NCBI RefSeq assembly: GCF_964340395.1
Contig: NC_135556.1
Span: forward strand, 27,095,185 to 27,159,184
Length of the DNA: 64,000 nt
From: Glandiceps talaboti
Lineage: Eukaryota > Hemichordata > Enteropneusta > Spengelidae
Direction: 5' to 3'
In this document: positions 39,242 to 52,262 of the stretch, piece after piece
Layout of the letters: each line of letters opens with the position of its first letter
Numbering within the stretch: the stretch's first letter is position 1
Program-made: the position numbers and the translations under genes
The notes under the pieces: model-generated
What the model was told of the DNA's origin: nothing
The model's input: only the letters and a program-made list of their open reading frames with translations
Database searches by the model: none

Positions 39242-41275
39242 ATGGTTGCTGCTAGGAAAAATGTGTGGGTCATTGCAGGCCTGTTGGCATTCCTTGGAGG
39301 ATCTCTTTTCCCCATCATAGTTTCACCCATGATGAATCCGAAAAAATGGCGTAAGTAAAATCATTGATTGTATTACTATTAGCCCAAAATAGATCAATGG
39401 TTATTGCTATTGGGAAAAAAAGTCTAAACTAAACTTTGATGTGACTTTGGCTTTGCTCCGCGATCTTACGAATTAAGTGATGAATTCTTTGTTTTCTTAG
39501 AAGTAGAACAACGCATGTGAAGATGAATTTTGAACAGGTCAATAACTTTTACTTTATTTCCACCATTTCACAGAAGATTTACAAAAAGAAACAAGAAAAG
39601 GGATAAAACAAGAAGAAATTCAACCAGGAGGTAGGTACAACATTACCACATAACAATACTATACAGTGGTATAACATAACAGTACTACATAGGGTGTAGT
39701 CCTGCTTGCATACGGAGTAATCCGGGACTCGATTCTGACAATTGTCCCTCAGTCAAGTCAGTAATATAGACTTGTGCACCGTCTGTAAGCAGGACTACAC
39801 ATAGGGTGGTACAAGATAACATCACATAGCATAGGTAGATACAATGTAACATCACATAGCTAGGCATGGTACAACATAACTTCCCATAGGTAGGCAGAAA
39901 ACACAACATAATATCACATAAAGCTTGGTACAACATAACATCACAGGTAGGCACAACATAATGTCACCACATAGGTTACTGTAAACAGTATAACATCACC
40001 ATAGAGCTGAATACAACCATGGATGTATTAGGGGAGCCATCCATGTTACAACATACCATCACATAGCGAGGCACATTACATCACCACATAGCTGAATGTT
40101 ATAAGTTCAACATACAATTATGACATTGATAGATACAACAGCATATCACCACATAGATATGTAACATAACATATCACAACATAGGTAGACACAACTTAAC
40201 ATCACCACAGAGATAGTTTCAAGATAAAACATTACCGCAAAGTTTGGCACAACATAAAGCATTGCCACATTATACTAGGTTCAATATATCACCATAGGTG
40301 GGTACAGCACATTATATATCACTGCATAGATAGGTAAAACATACCATGTCATCAAACCACACAGGTATGTACAACAGAACATTACATAGGTATATGTACA
40401 ACATACCATGCCATCACACCACATAAGTATGTAAAACAGAACATTACATAGGTATATGTACAACATACCATGTCATCACGCCACACAGGTATGTACAACA
40501 GAACATTACATAGGTATATGTACAACATACCATGTCATCAAACCACATAGGTATGTACAACATAACATTACATAGGTATAGGTACAACATACCATGCCAC
40601 CACACCACGTAAGTATGTACAACATAACACATAACCTGGCATGGGAAGGCACAACATAACATGTCACCACAAATGTAGACACAGCATAACATGAAGCTAG
40701 ATATAACAATATCACATAGCTATGCACAACATAAAATCACCACCAAGGTAGATATAATGTACTTAACACATCACCACATAGTTAATTGCATCACCACAGT
40801 TAGATATAGCATATCTTATATCGCTACATAGTTAATTTTTTATGTACAACATAACATGCCACATCACATAGGTATGGACAACATAACATCAAATAAATAG
40901 GTACAATCAACATCACATCACATAGGTAGGCGGGCACAACATAGCACCACATAGCTAGGTACAACAGCATCACCTCATAATTCACCACAGGTAGGTACAG
41001 CATATCCTATATCACTACATAGCGTGTATCACTACATAGTTAGGTACAGATATAACATGTCATCACAGGTATGTACAACATAGCACCACATAGATATGCA
41101 CCTCATAATGCAGTTTGGAATATTTCTCACCAGACTTTGTAGTCTGGCATTTTGTTGCAGCACAATCTTAAAAGACGTTCTCATATGATGTAGATGTCAT
41201 AACAAGGGTACATTTGTTCTTGTCAACACAGGCATGAAGGTATGGTCAGATCCATTTGAACGCAAGAAAGATTGA
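39242..41275 (+). CDS. SMIM20: SMIM20/MITRAC7, cytochrome c oxidase assembly factor
   Basis: Three coding exons: 39242-39350 (phase 1), 39574-39630 (phase 1) and 41232-41275, giving 69 aa, close to the usual length. SMIM20 is a single-pass inner mitochondrial membrane protein that stabilises newly made COX1 during complex IV assembly. The sequence shows a short N-terminal lead, one hydrophobic segment (about residues 7-29, VWVIAGLLAFLGGSLFPIIV) and a charged tail. The family signature sits in the C-terminus: IKQEEIQPGG then MKVWSDPFERK, close to the GLKVWSDPFGRK end of the vertebrate protein. The start is the only ATG that gives this topology. A poly(A) signal AATAAA lies at about 41617. Intron 2 is filled by a minisatellite. 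It lies between the AN1-KLF gene and ZFAND2, on the opposite strand. Confidence 0.93.
39640..41105. repeat. degenerate minisatellite (ACATAACATCACCACATAGGTA)n
   Basis: About 1.4 kb of loosely repeated units with ACAACATAACATCAC and ACATAGGTAGGTACA, filling SMIM20 intron 2. A better-ordered block of about 60-bp period (GGTATATGTACAACATACCA) lies at about 40320-40620. Confidence 0.85.
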
Positions 41276-41689
41276 TTGATTTGTATCTAGTTGTATAATA
41301 GATGAATCTAGCCAAGGGCTTCTTACACTGTGTGGATGTGTGAAGATGGCCACTGGTATGGTCTGCAAGAAGTGCTACTACTACTGTAAATGTGAGGACT
41401 TGTATAGTGTCTGTATTAACAGTGGATTCTAACCATCTACTCAGAGGACTGACAAAACAAACTTAACTGTGATGTATATACTTTGCTTGAGTTGAGTCAG
41501 CTCAATACTGACATATAATGTATTGTCTTGTCTCTCGCATCATTATTGAATGAGTTTTATCACAATCAAAAAATCTGATTTTTCAATACAAAATATTGTT
41601 TTCTATGGAGAGATTCAAATAAACATTTAAAACATAAACATGTTGTGTGTTCTATTTTAATGTTTGCCAACACCTAAGACAATGTACAA

Positions 41690-41930
41690 TTTATCATCTT
41701 GCAAGATGTTCGCACAATCTTGTGAGAGGTTAGCACAGTGCAAGATTTATCATCTTGTGAGAGGTTAGCACAATGCAAGATTTATCATCTTGTGAGAGGT
41801 TAGCACAATGTAAGATTTATCATCTTGCAAGATGTTAGCACAAAGCAAGATTTATCATCTTGTGAAGTTGTGAGAGGTTGGCACAGTGCAAGATTTATCA
41901 TCTTGTGAAAGGTTAGCGCAAGTGTATATT
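41690..41930. repeat. about 37-bp minisatellite (GCAAGATTTATCATCTTG)
   Basis: About six copies of a unit with GCAAGATTTATCATCTTG and TGAGAGGTTAGCACAA, just after the SMIM20 poly(A) region. The CAAGAT...ATCTTG part is an inverted repeat. Confidence 0.85.
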
Positions 41931-44459
41931 GAGTAGATGGAGGGTGGTGTATATTGAATAGATACCATTCAGACCTACCGTAGGTACGAATTATCCCATA
42001 AAAGATTTAAGATTTCATGACATCCATAAAACCATATAACTTGCACTGTGCCTTGAGACAGGGAGATCTATGCTTTTAAAAATTGCATTTTGACACAAAA
42101 TGTATACCTCTGATGCAATCACTTTGATTTGCACAAATTTCCGAACTAGACACCGAAAGGAACATCCCTAACCAAATATCAAAACAATCGACCCAGTGGC
42201 TTTTGAGTCATGCACACACACACACACACACACACACACACCATGCCTATAGCACCACTGAAACCCTTATTGGTTCAGTTGTGCTAAAAATTATGAAATT
42301 TCATAATTCAAGTTTAGTAGATAATCTTTATTCTGAAAGCATTATACAGATAATACAATAAATATATATTTAAAAACTGATACCGTGACTAAATCCTCCA
42401 ATTGGAATCTTTGTCCTGAAATTATTAGTCGATATAGCAACCGTTATGTGGTGTTATGTATTCATAACAGTAAGTACCACAGAACTTTGAACTTATCAAA
42501 TTATGTTGTGTATTGGTTAAATTTCTTAACTACAAAGGGTTGTAAGCTATTGTACAGAGGGTCATGCAAAGCAAAAGAATGTCTTGTCCACATTCATTCA
42601 TTCACTGACTGAGGTCTCTAGAGTGGAGTCAGCATAAATGTACATGCACAATTTATATAATGTGGACAAATGCAATGAATACCAAGACAAAAAGACTGTG
42701 GTAAATGTGATGTCATCCCTAGACGTTTTCCCATAAACCCTTGGAGGAAATGTCCAAAATGGCCGAACGAACAATGAGCAGCATGATTTCTTTTCAAGGT
42801 TTCAGAGACGTTTTTTAATCAATCATAATCACATTTCAGTTTATATTAATAATCAATACAAGTAGGCAAAAACAAATCTGACTTGACTTTTCCTTTACAA
42901 CAATGCTACACACTGAAAATGTGCTAAGAATAACTGCAAATCCTAATGTGTAAACAACTAACTTGGTATGAATATAACTGATCAATGTAGTTTGTAGTTT
43001 GGTAACTACTACAAGGAAACACTGTACAAAACATAAATCTTTATTACCACTCGATCCTAAGTAGTTAGAAATTCTGAAATATCTAGTGTGACATTACGCT
43101 GAAAACAGTATTTGATCGATAATTGTAGAGCTATGGAGACGTGCAGGACGAGAGTAAAAATATACCTGGTAATACCAAATGTACTGAAATGTGTGATTCT
43201 TGTGACCTTACTGGTTTCATTGAAAAGGGTATAGGAAATTCCAATACTTGCTAATCACAATACACTACTTCATGATTTTTATCTGATACTTAAAGAAGAA
43301 AAGAGTATGTATTGGAGCCATGATTTTTATTTTCATCGAGTTTAGCAATAATGCAGGTGTTTTATTTCACATGAATTTTGAATTTAATAAATCCAAGTAA
43401 CAACTATGTACACAGAATGTAGATATAGTCAAAAGACGTATTAATACATGCATAGTCAGAAAATATGTAAAATCACACTGTGTGAACACTTTCAAATATT
43501 TCTTACCCCTTCTTGCCCCTAAACACAAACCCATTGTTTAAATCAAAATAGTGGTAACTTGAGGTACTTCTTAGATTAGGAGGCAACTTAGTTTTGATGT
43601 TTTATCATCACCCATGTATGTATAAACTGACTGATATAGCTGTAAGTGCAGCACACATATGAAAATTTGTTATGAACATTATGTACAAGTCTTCACCAGA
43701 ATTGAAAAATTGAATAGTAATGTCACTGACATCAAAATGTAGCTAGAATGCCAACAGTTTAACCTGTATCTGATGTAAAGTGTCAACTAGAACATAGTAA
43801 GGTTGATCTTTACACTAGAAAAAAACTTCTCTTTTACACCAATTGTGGTTTTTACAATATGATTATTGCACTGAAACTTTGGCTTGCATCACTATTGCAT
43901 AAAATACATATCTATGGTAACAAAGCTCACTAACAGAGAAAGTAAGTATTAAAAAGAGGAAATAAGGAAAAGAATTCAAATTTGATTATACCATGCATGA
44001 GCCATTTAGAACAAAAAATATGGAATATATACTCTGGCTGCTCTATTTCACGACAATGTGTGTCAATGTCACTGGTTTTGCTGTCTTCAAAATATGAGTC
44101 AAAACATTCAAAATTGCCATTACTTTCCCCAATTTTTCTTTGATATTACTGACGCTGGTATAAAATTATGTTATTCTACAATATTTTTCTTCATTGAGAC
44201 AGAAAATACTCGTGACCTAAGGGTTGACCCTATTTGGGTTGAATGAAGAAAAATATTGGGGAATAATATCTAATTATCCTGAGATAAATTTAACATGCTA
44301 TCAATGACGAGTTTTAAACTATTGAACTGTACACCACATCATGATTACACTTTAATATAATTATATACTGTTTATAGGAATAGAATGCCTACAAAGACTT
44401 TTTAATCAAGATCTTTGTCCAACAAGTCGACAAACGTTGCTGGTAGAAGCACCATTGGT
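41931..44459. other. intergenic between SMIM20 and ZFAND2, 3' ends converging
   Basis: No gene. It contains a (CA)n tract at about 42213-42241 and otherwise unique AT-rich sequence. Part adjacent to 44460 is the ZFAND2 3' UTR. Confidence 0.5.
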
Positions 44460-46498
44460 CTAGGCCACTGAACAACTTGACTCTTTATGTTGTTGCTGCT
44501 GCAATAAAGTAGAGCTACAGTTACTAGTCAAAATAAATTTGGAATTGAAATTAAAATCAGCAGATGTAAATATTAAAATCAGCAGATGTAAATATGAAAG
44601 TCAATGATCATCCATTTACCAGTTGGTTGGTACATAATTTGGCATGGCATGTAAGAATGCAATCTTCAGCTGAACATCTTTTTTTTTTTCAAAGACATCA
44701 CATCACATCACATCACTTTTACCTGTCTTCGTCGTCTTTGAGATTCTCGTCTCTGTTCTTCTTCACTTGCAGCAAGGGCTTGTGCTAAGGCTAGATCTTC
44801 TTGTTCTTGTAATGTCATGCTGAAATCAAGAACACAGGATATTTTGATTAATATCACTAAACTTGCACATGGTCCTATATCAAAGCTAGTCTGTATTCAA
44901 ACTGCAGTGGGAAGAACCTTACATTCTAAATGCTTGGCCACCAACAACTCCTAATGCAATGCTATGCTAAAAGACATTGCTGAGAGGAGATATTTCATTT
45001 ACACACATACTTACTTCTTGTTTGTAGAAGTTTGTGGTGTTTGTTTGGGTTGTGTATCTGATATTGACATCTGCAAAGCCCTTGCCATGGCTTCTTCCTC
45101 TGTCTGTAACATAATGTAAAGGTATCACAAACTATCTCTTTAGTGTCTGATTTGACCAAGTGTCTTACAAAAATAGTTCAATTATTATCATTTGCTTCTA
45201 ACATTGTATGACTGAATAAAGAGGCTGAACTTATTCTGTTCATCAGAAATAATATATATAAACTCTGTGTAATAAATTTGTGTGCTGCATCATCGTTTCG
45301 TGTGCTGTCATCATTTTTGTGTGTAGTGTCATCATTTCATGTGCTGTGTCATCAGTTTCATGTGCTGAGTCATCATTTTTATAAGCTGTGTCATAAGTTC
45401 TGTAAGTGCTCATCTCATTTTAGTATTCTGAGTCATAAGTTTCATGTGCTGTGTCATAAGTGTATGTGCTGTGCCATAAGTTTTATGTGCTGTGTCATAA
45501 GTGTATGTGCTACGCAATAAGTTTCATGTGCTGTGTCATAAGTGTATGTGCTACGCCATAAGTTTCATGTGCTGTGTCATAAGTTTTGTGAGCTGTGTCA
45601 TAAGTTTTGTGAGCTGTGTCATAAGTTTTGTGAGCTGTGTCATAAGTTTCATGTGCTGTGTCATAAGTTTTATGTGCTGTGCCACAAGTTTTATGTGCTG
45701 CACCATAAATTTTATGTACTCTGTCATAAGTACTGTAAAGTTATCATAAGTTTTATGTCCTGCGTCATAAGTTTTATGTGTTCTGTCATAAGTTTTGTGT
45801 GTAAGTGTCATCACCTTTGTAGATTGAGACTGAATTTAAAATCATAAAGTCATTGTTTACTCTCAAGAAGTAGTGTTGGTAGGTGTGATAGTGATATTGA
45901 TAATGATAATTTTTAAAAATTCATAACAAAAATATTGATAATAAATGGGTTTTATCTTGCAGGCATATTACCCCAAGTCTAACTCATCCTCTCACAGCCA
46001 AAGGACAAATTGTCACTAATGCTATATCAAATAGTTCATTCTAACATAAAATTGAGATAGATGCTAGTTTACAACATCTCAGTGTACCTACCATTCCTGC
46101 TTGTAAAGAATAAGCTTGATTTGCTGGTTGCTGCTGCCTGGGTCTACCTCTATCTAAAGCTCTTTCCCTGCGTTCCCTGCAAGAAAAATGTCAACATAAT
46201 GGCTATTGACTTAGATATCAAATACACATGTATGTACATAATTATTACATCATATTCCCTACTATTTTTCTTTGTTCAGCCAAGGACAATATGAGTGATC
46301 TTAGAGGCCTTGTCACTTGAAGTCAAAAATGAGAAGTGACAAAACCCTTTGGCCATGAGTATTTGGCAGCTAAATGAAGACAAAATATTGGGGAATAATA
46401 CAAGTGTACATGTATATGCACAAGTATAATTTATGAAATATCAGAGAGATGATAGTGACTTTGAATGCTATGCATATCAACCATAAAACTTACATGCA

Positions 46499-46534
<36 letters not shown>

Positions 46535-49500
46535 AACATACAGTGACCAAATATGATATTTTTTGTTTGAGTGCATTCAGTTACACAGTATGGTAAAATG
46601 TGTATAGTTTTTAGCATATTACTTACCTATCTAAGTCTCTACCATAGTTAGTTAAAGTTGTCTGCTGTGGTTTTTGTTTTACTGCATTGGTGGCCTTACT
46701 GCTGCTGCTGCTGCTACCGTCTGCTCTTCTCAAAGCTGCAGCACTGTGGTGAAATACAGAAATAATTGTTTTGAATAAAATGACTGCAGCACAGAGAAAT
46801 TTGTCTGTCACTGTTGATTTTTCTACAGTAGTGTAGTTGTGAAGAAATGAAGAGAAATACCAGTAAGTAGTGGGATAATATCTGTCTATAAAAATAGCAT
46901 GATTTATAGTTAATAATGACTTACCCTTGCCTGGAAACTGCCTTGCCACTGTAAAGCAATATACAAAATATTTAATAAGATTTTGGTAAACAGTATGTAA
47001 AGGTTCTCCCCACTCAAAAAAGTAGTGTTGGTCAGTCACTGAAATTTGTGAGCATGAATATTCTTTGGGTAAATAAAATATGATATTACAATACATTCAT
47101 TGAGGTCTTTTATCAATTGCATAATGTACATAAACAATGGACTAACTAGAAGTATGTCATTGAAGTTATATTTCATGACATCTGTGTTGATTGATAAAGA
47201 CGAGTGCCAAACAGCATAGGGAGACCTGTATGGAAAGGCATGATGATCTCCAACTCAGATCCATATAGTTTCATGATAAGAATTTTTTTTACAATTGTGA
47301 CGTTGTACAGACCATTTAGTTCCCAAACAAAGTAATATCCACAGTGCACTATATACACGAGTATAAGTGCAGTGACTACAGGTACATCGATACTGCAAAC
47401 CGTACTACAAATTATGGGTAAGTTGGCCGTAAGTCAAGATAGTTGAGTATGTTGGTATTCTAGTAACAGCCAGTTGTGTTGCAGGGATTATGTCTACAAA
47501 ATGACTTACCTTCCCTGAAAACCTTGGCATTTATGGTCTACTTCATGTCGATGTTTTAAACAGAAGTTTAAATGACAGCGATCACATATAACTGGTATCA
47601 GCTGAATAGAAATAAACGGAACATGTGAGCAGAGCAAAATATTGATGTTGAAATGTGTCTGGTTGTATAATTGTACAACTACTGAGGTTCTGTTAACATG
47701 TTATTTGTGCTTATAATATACCTGGTGATAATGCTGTGCCATGATTCGCTAGAATCAGTCACGTGATTGGAAAATAGAATGACTTTCCCTAGGGGAATAG
47801 TTCCATCAACTATTACATGGTCACGTGACCACCGCGAGTTCACAGCATGTCACAATGGCAGCTTCTGACGATGTCGCCTGCCACCACAAGTTCACAGCAT
47901 GAGGTATATTATAAAACACCTTTGGCCTCTGGGAAATAGCATGTGATTCTGGTAACTCACAGTCCCTCGGGTGTAATAAACGGGTGCTATAGCCCTCATG
48001 GCCAGGCAATGTGTTCAATATTTGACACCATAGTTGACACTGGGGACACTATTTTTTGGATGTATGCATCACTGGGGGCGCATCACAAATAGGGGAGAAA
48101 TGGGGTTTTCTGTTAGCAAATGTATGGTTATCATTGCCTTGGAGTGCAAGTGTGAATACGCCTGACATTTGTACGAGATGTTACATTCTCTGTGGCTCTA
48201 CTTTTATGACTACAGACAGTACAGCAGAAAACACATAGGTGTAAATACCATGACTGTCCACACTGTCACTAACAAATCATGAGGTTCTGGTCTCATTATA
48301 TAATCAAAAACAACAAAATTCTGTAAAAAGTACAAGTGTGTTAACATGATTTCATGTAGAAGGAACAATCTCACACTTATTTGCACACAGGTATACAATG
48401 TTTTCAGTAATCATGTGCACTTACCTCTTTCTGTTTACAACCTTTGACATTACATCTATTAGAGTAGGCTTTCCTCTTCTTCTTGGCGGGATCTGACTGG
48501 CAGTCTCTATCTATGTGTTCAGATACTTTGATATCAGGTGGTTCTCCTCTGTTGACTGGTACAGGTTTATTACACAGTGGGCACACAGGAACTTGAACAT
48601 CCTGAAATAACATGTCAAGTTGACTCTTTATAAACTGAAGTCAAGTAAACTGAAATTATGTGGTAAACATACATTCCCATGTGCTGTCCCACTGATAATG
48701 GAACAGTCTACCTGATGAGCTTCATAACTGTCACACTCTTGATAAATCTGAGAAAGACAATACGACTTTTTGCAAGGCCATTTTAATTTCCCTACTATGA
48801 CTAGGTTACTTGTTCAGAACCTTTGAACATTACTGTTTGTTGGATTCAGGCACTTTATAATTTTTTTTTATTGATTGAAGTAACTCATGGTTATAGTATT
48901 TGAATCAACCTCAATTAACTACAAGTCTTCAATATTTGCATTGAACTCCAATAATACTTATGTTTAACATGTTTTATTTGACAATTCAGAGTCAAGGTTA
49001 AAATTTTCACCAATATTTAGTCTTTGAGACAAGCTAGTGTACTTACCTTTTTATAGGAAGCTTCACAATTATGTGACTGGTATGTAATATGGTCTTTACT
49101 GAAAGAGAAAATTCAAATAAATTTATAAATATAATATAATAAATATAATAAAGTTAAACTCTGTAATAAAGATGTGTACCACAACATTATTGAAAGAGTT
49201 ATCATTCTAAGTTTAAAGTATTACTAAATATTTCATTTGTCATCATGCTGGCCACTATGATGATGACTGACTGATAATTTATTACAAGTTACATTGTATA
49301 GGCCATATACCAAAGTATCTCAATGACTTACCAAAATAGTTTTGTATAATGACCATTTACTGATGATACAATAATTTATCAAAATATCTTGTAGGCCATG
49401 TACAGTAATAGCTTACCAAAATATCTCATCAATCCTTTACCAAAATGTGTTATATGACAATTACAATAACTTGCCATAATATCTAATAAACTTTACAAAA

Positions 49501-50249
49501 GAAACAATAACTGATAAAATGTACAACTTACCAAAATATCTGCTCACAAGCATCACACTTCATGGGAAGGAAATCTGATGAAAGAAAAAGATAGAAACAA
49601 GACTTAAAATTAGTAGGCCACTGAGTGAATGGGTGAACACGTCATGAGTGTATTAGTGAACCTTAGTAAAACACCCAGGCATATTCATTGATCCAATGCA
49701 ACAGATGGTGATTTCTTATAAAAGTTACAATAACAGTACTAACTATGTTGTGGTGTAATGGTTACTCACTTCCCCAATAATTATTTATTTGTCCATTGGC
49801 CTTGGACGAACTTGTAATCTGTCAACAACATTCATTCCATACTGGAATGCTTCTAATTTGCTGAATCACGTATTTCATTCATTACTAAGTATGGTCCAAT
49901 TTGCCCCAGATCACACAAATGACATTTAATATTTCATCAACTAATATTACATAATGTAAAAGGCATCACGACATGCCGTAGTTTTTAAATGTGGGAATTT
50001 AGCCGTGAATCAAACGTCATCTCTCAGTCAGAGCAAACATCATCTTTGTCGACGTCCCATCCGTCAACTTCCGGAATTACTATTTTACTTGTTCTGTACA
50101 CGTATTCGTTTCATTTGTCCGCCAAATGTGAACTGGTAATAAATTCGAATAGTGATATAGTAATTCTTGATCTTTGTCTTGGTTCATCACTTACCTAGCT
50201 GTTTGCATGTTGATTCGCAACAATGTTTCCCTAACTCTGGAAATTCCAT
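44460..50249 (-). CDS. ZFAND2B: ZFAND2 (AIRAPL): AN1-type zinc-finger, proteasome/VCP adaptor
   Basis: Eleven coding exons: 50195-50249, 49532-49574, 49047-49098, 48425-48601, 47510-47601, 46925-46948, 46627-46743, 46092-46176, 45015-45103, 44723-44819 and 44460-44498. The total of 870 nt gives 289 aa. AN1 finger 1 spans C10/C15 to C44. CPLC (57-60) and a lysine-rich patch follow. AN1 finger 2 spans C100-C134, with the same C-x4-C-x9-C-x2-C-x4-C-x2-H-x5-H-x-C spacing. A low-complexity Ser/Gln region leads to two ubiquitin-interacting motifs (EEEAMARALQMSIS, about 217-230; EDLALAQALAASEEE, about 252-266). The protein ends CSVA, a CaaX box. AN1, AN1, UIM, UIM and CaaX in that order is the AIRAPL (ZFAND2B) architecture. 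Known family members couple p97/VCP and the proteasome at the ER to dispose of arrested or ubiquitinated proteins, often under stress. An HSE and a CRE lie just upstream. Its first three exons match the 5' exons of the KLF fusion. Confidence 0.95.
45280..45830. repeat. about 21-bp minisatellite (CATGTGCTGTGTCATAAGTTT)
   Basis: About 26 degenerate units in ZFAND2 intron 8, with a homogeneous block GTGAGCTGTGTCATAAGTTT at about 45575-45650. Confidence 0.9.
46498..46535. repeat. (TTG)n microsatellite
   Basis: About 12 TTG units in ZFAND2 intron 7. Confidence 0.95.
47711..47914. mobile_element. possible MITE with TTATAATATACCT inverted ends
   Basis: TTATAATATACCT at the left and AGGTATATTATAA at the right are exact inverses about 200 bp apart, in ZFAND2 intron 4. 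The interior is GC-richer than its surroundings, carries two CACGTG sites and a repeated TTCACAGCATG. Target-site duplication is not evident. Confidence 0.45.
47819..47830. promoter_or_regulatory. E-box/CLEAR-like palindrome
   Basis: GGTCACGTGACC is a perfect 12-bp palindrome containing GTCACGTGAC, the TFEB/USF-type site. A second CACGTG lies at 47760-47765. Both are inside the possible MITE in ZFAND2 intron 4. Confidence 0.35.
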
Positions 50250-50349
50250 GTTTCTTGTTCGTTACCTTCTGATTCTTCGCCCGATTCAGTTTGTTGCTAA
50301 ATGACACTAAGGTCATCGCACAGGCGTACGGTGCTATATACTTGTTTGA

Positions 50350-50396
50350 TGACGTCATTGTATTGTTATTTTTAGAACTGGCGAAGCTTCGCGAAC
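50350..50396 (-). promoter_or_regulatory. ZFAND2 promoter: CRE and heat-shock element
   Basis: A perfect CRE (TGACGTCA) lies at 50350-50357. A perfect three-unit heat-shock element, nGAAnnTTCnnGAAn, lies at 50382-50396 (CGAAGCTTCGCGAAC). They are about 100-150 bp upstream of the ZFAND2 ATG. The AIRAP/AIRAPL family is known for stress-linked functions, and AIRAP is HSF1-induced. Regulation by HSF and CREB/ATF is inferred. Confidence 0.6.
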
Positions 50397-50399
50397 CAT

Positions 50400-51188
50400 G
50401 TCGAGGGATGTCGAAGTTTTAGCAGTTACAATCACAGCTGGCGCCCTCTACGACGGGAACGCGCTACTTCCAGCTTCGTAAACCCGAATTCAGGCAATTA
50501 ATATTTGTATTTTTTCTTGTCAGTATGTGTCGAATCTCAAAATTTGTAGAAATTAAAATGATGAGTTTTTAATTTTCCTCATGTCCTATCTTTGGTTTGT
50601 ATAGTAGCCATATTTTTATGGAACTGTTAGCCAATAAGTTATTTAATTTATTCAACACATTTCATCTGTAGTATCTTCATCATAGAAAGATACATGCAGT
50701 CAGTAGCTGCTATCTTCAAAAATAATAAAGTTGTATTCAACAAATGAACAATTTCAGTGGGAAATGTTATCAAAACAAATTATGTCGACACAATCCCACA
50801 CACTTACTATCTACCAATCAGCTGTGACAAACTTTCACAATGCATATCCACACATTTACTATCTACCAATCAGCTATGACAAACTTTCACAATGCATATC
50901 CACACATTTACTATCTACCAATCACCTATGACAAACTTTCACAATGCATATCCACATACTTACTATCTACCAATCAGCTATGTCAAACTTTCACAATGTA
51001 TATCCACATATTTACTATCTACCAATCAGCTATGTCAAACTTTCACAATGTATAACCCACATTTACTATCTACCAAATAGCTATGACAAACTTTCACAAA
51101 ATTACCCAGCCATAATGCTGCCTACCCCCTCCTCAAACAAACACACACACACACACAAACACACACACAGACACAGACACACACACAT

Positions 51189-51238
<50 letters not shown>

Positions 51239-52200
51239 TTTGGTATATAAATACCACTCATACAGAAAAAGAAATTGCCATTTTTGTCAAATAATTGTTT
51301 TTATCAATAAATACTTCAATACAGTGACATGACCTTTCATTATATTTGAATTTCACATGCTATATGCTACAGCCTATTACACTGAGATTCATCTATTTAG
51401 GGGCGATATATTACTTTTGGAACTACCACACTTACATAAATAAAAAGTTTCCATACATGCATTTTATAAGAAGAGTTAATAAATGGTTTATGTAAATGTA
51501 TCTAATAACATTATGACTGTCATAAACATTCAGTCATTAGTCGTCATGAAGATATCTTCCACCATTTGATAACACAGTTCATTGTCATGGAGATATCTTC
51601 CACCATGTGATAACATAGTTCATTGTCATGGAGATATCTTCCACCATGTGATAACATAGTTTGTTGTCTCGTAGTTACCTTCCACCATGTGATAACACAG
51701 TTCATTGTCATGGAGATGTATCCCACCATGTGATAACACAGTTCATTGTCATGGAGATGTAGCCCACCATGTGATAACACAGTTCATTGTCATGGAGATA
51801 TCTTGCACCATGTGATAACACAGGTCACTATCATGGAGATATCTTCCACCATGTGATAACATAGTTCATTATTATGGAGATATTTTCCACCATTTGATGA
51901 GTTCATTGTCACAAAGATTCAGTCTTGATATTCACTTTAGATATCTTGTAAATAGCTCTTAACATGTGATAACAAACTCATTGTCATGGTGATCCACTGT
52001 GTGAGAACACATTTTCTTGTCATGGAGACCAAGTCTAGATACTGACATTAGTTGCCTTGTAGATATCCTCCACCATGTGACAACACAGTTCACTGTCATG
52101 GAGATTCAGTCTTGATGTTGCTGGCAGACATCTTGGAGACATCTTCCATAGTGTGATAACACAGGTTGTTGTCATGGAGATGCAGTCTTGATTTTAACTT
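50400..52200. other. between ZFAND2 start and PGAP2 stop
   Basis: No gene is recognised. It contains the 52-bp minisatellite (50790-51110), a (CA)n tract (51139-51236) and the 41-bp minisatellite that runs into PGAP2. The part near 52200 is PGAP2 3' UTR. Confidence 0.5.
50790..51110. repeat. 52-bp minisatellite, about 6 copies
   Basis: Units contain CATTTACTATCTACCAATCA, GCTATGACAAACTTTCAC and AATGCATATCCACA, followed directly by a (CA)n tract at 51139-51236. Confidence 0.95.
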
Positions 52201-52262
52201 TTAAACATCTTGCAGATATCTTTCACCAATTGACAACACAGTTAGTTCCTTGTCATGGAGAT
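51540..52262. repeat. 41-bp minisatellite overlapping the last PGAP2 codons
   Basis: Units of 41 bp contain TCATGGAGATATCTTCCACC and ATGTGATAACACAGTTCATTG. Copies are regular at 51540-51900 and decay toward 52260. There, the final PGAP2 exon (minus strand, encoding LHDKELTVLSIGERYLQD) aligns with the unit through CATGACAAGGAACT, TGTGTTGTCA and GGTGAAAGATATCT. Confidence 0.85.
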
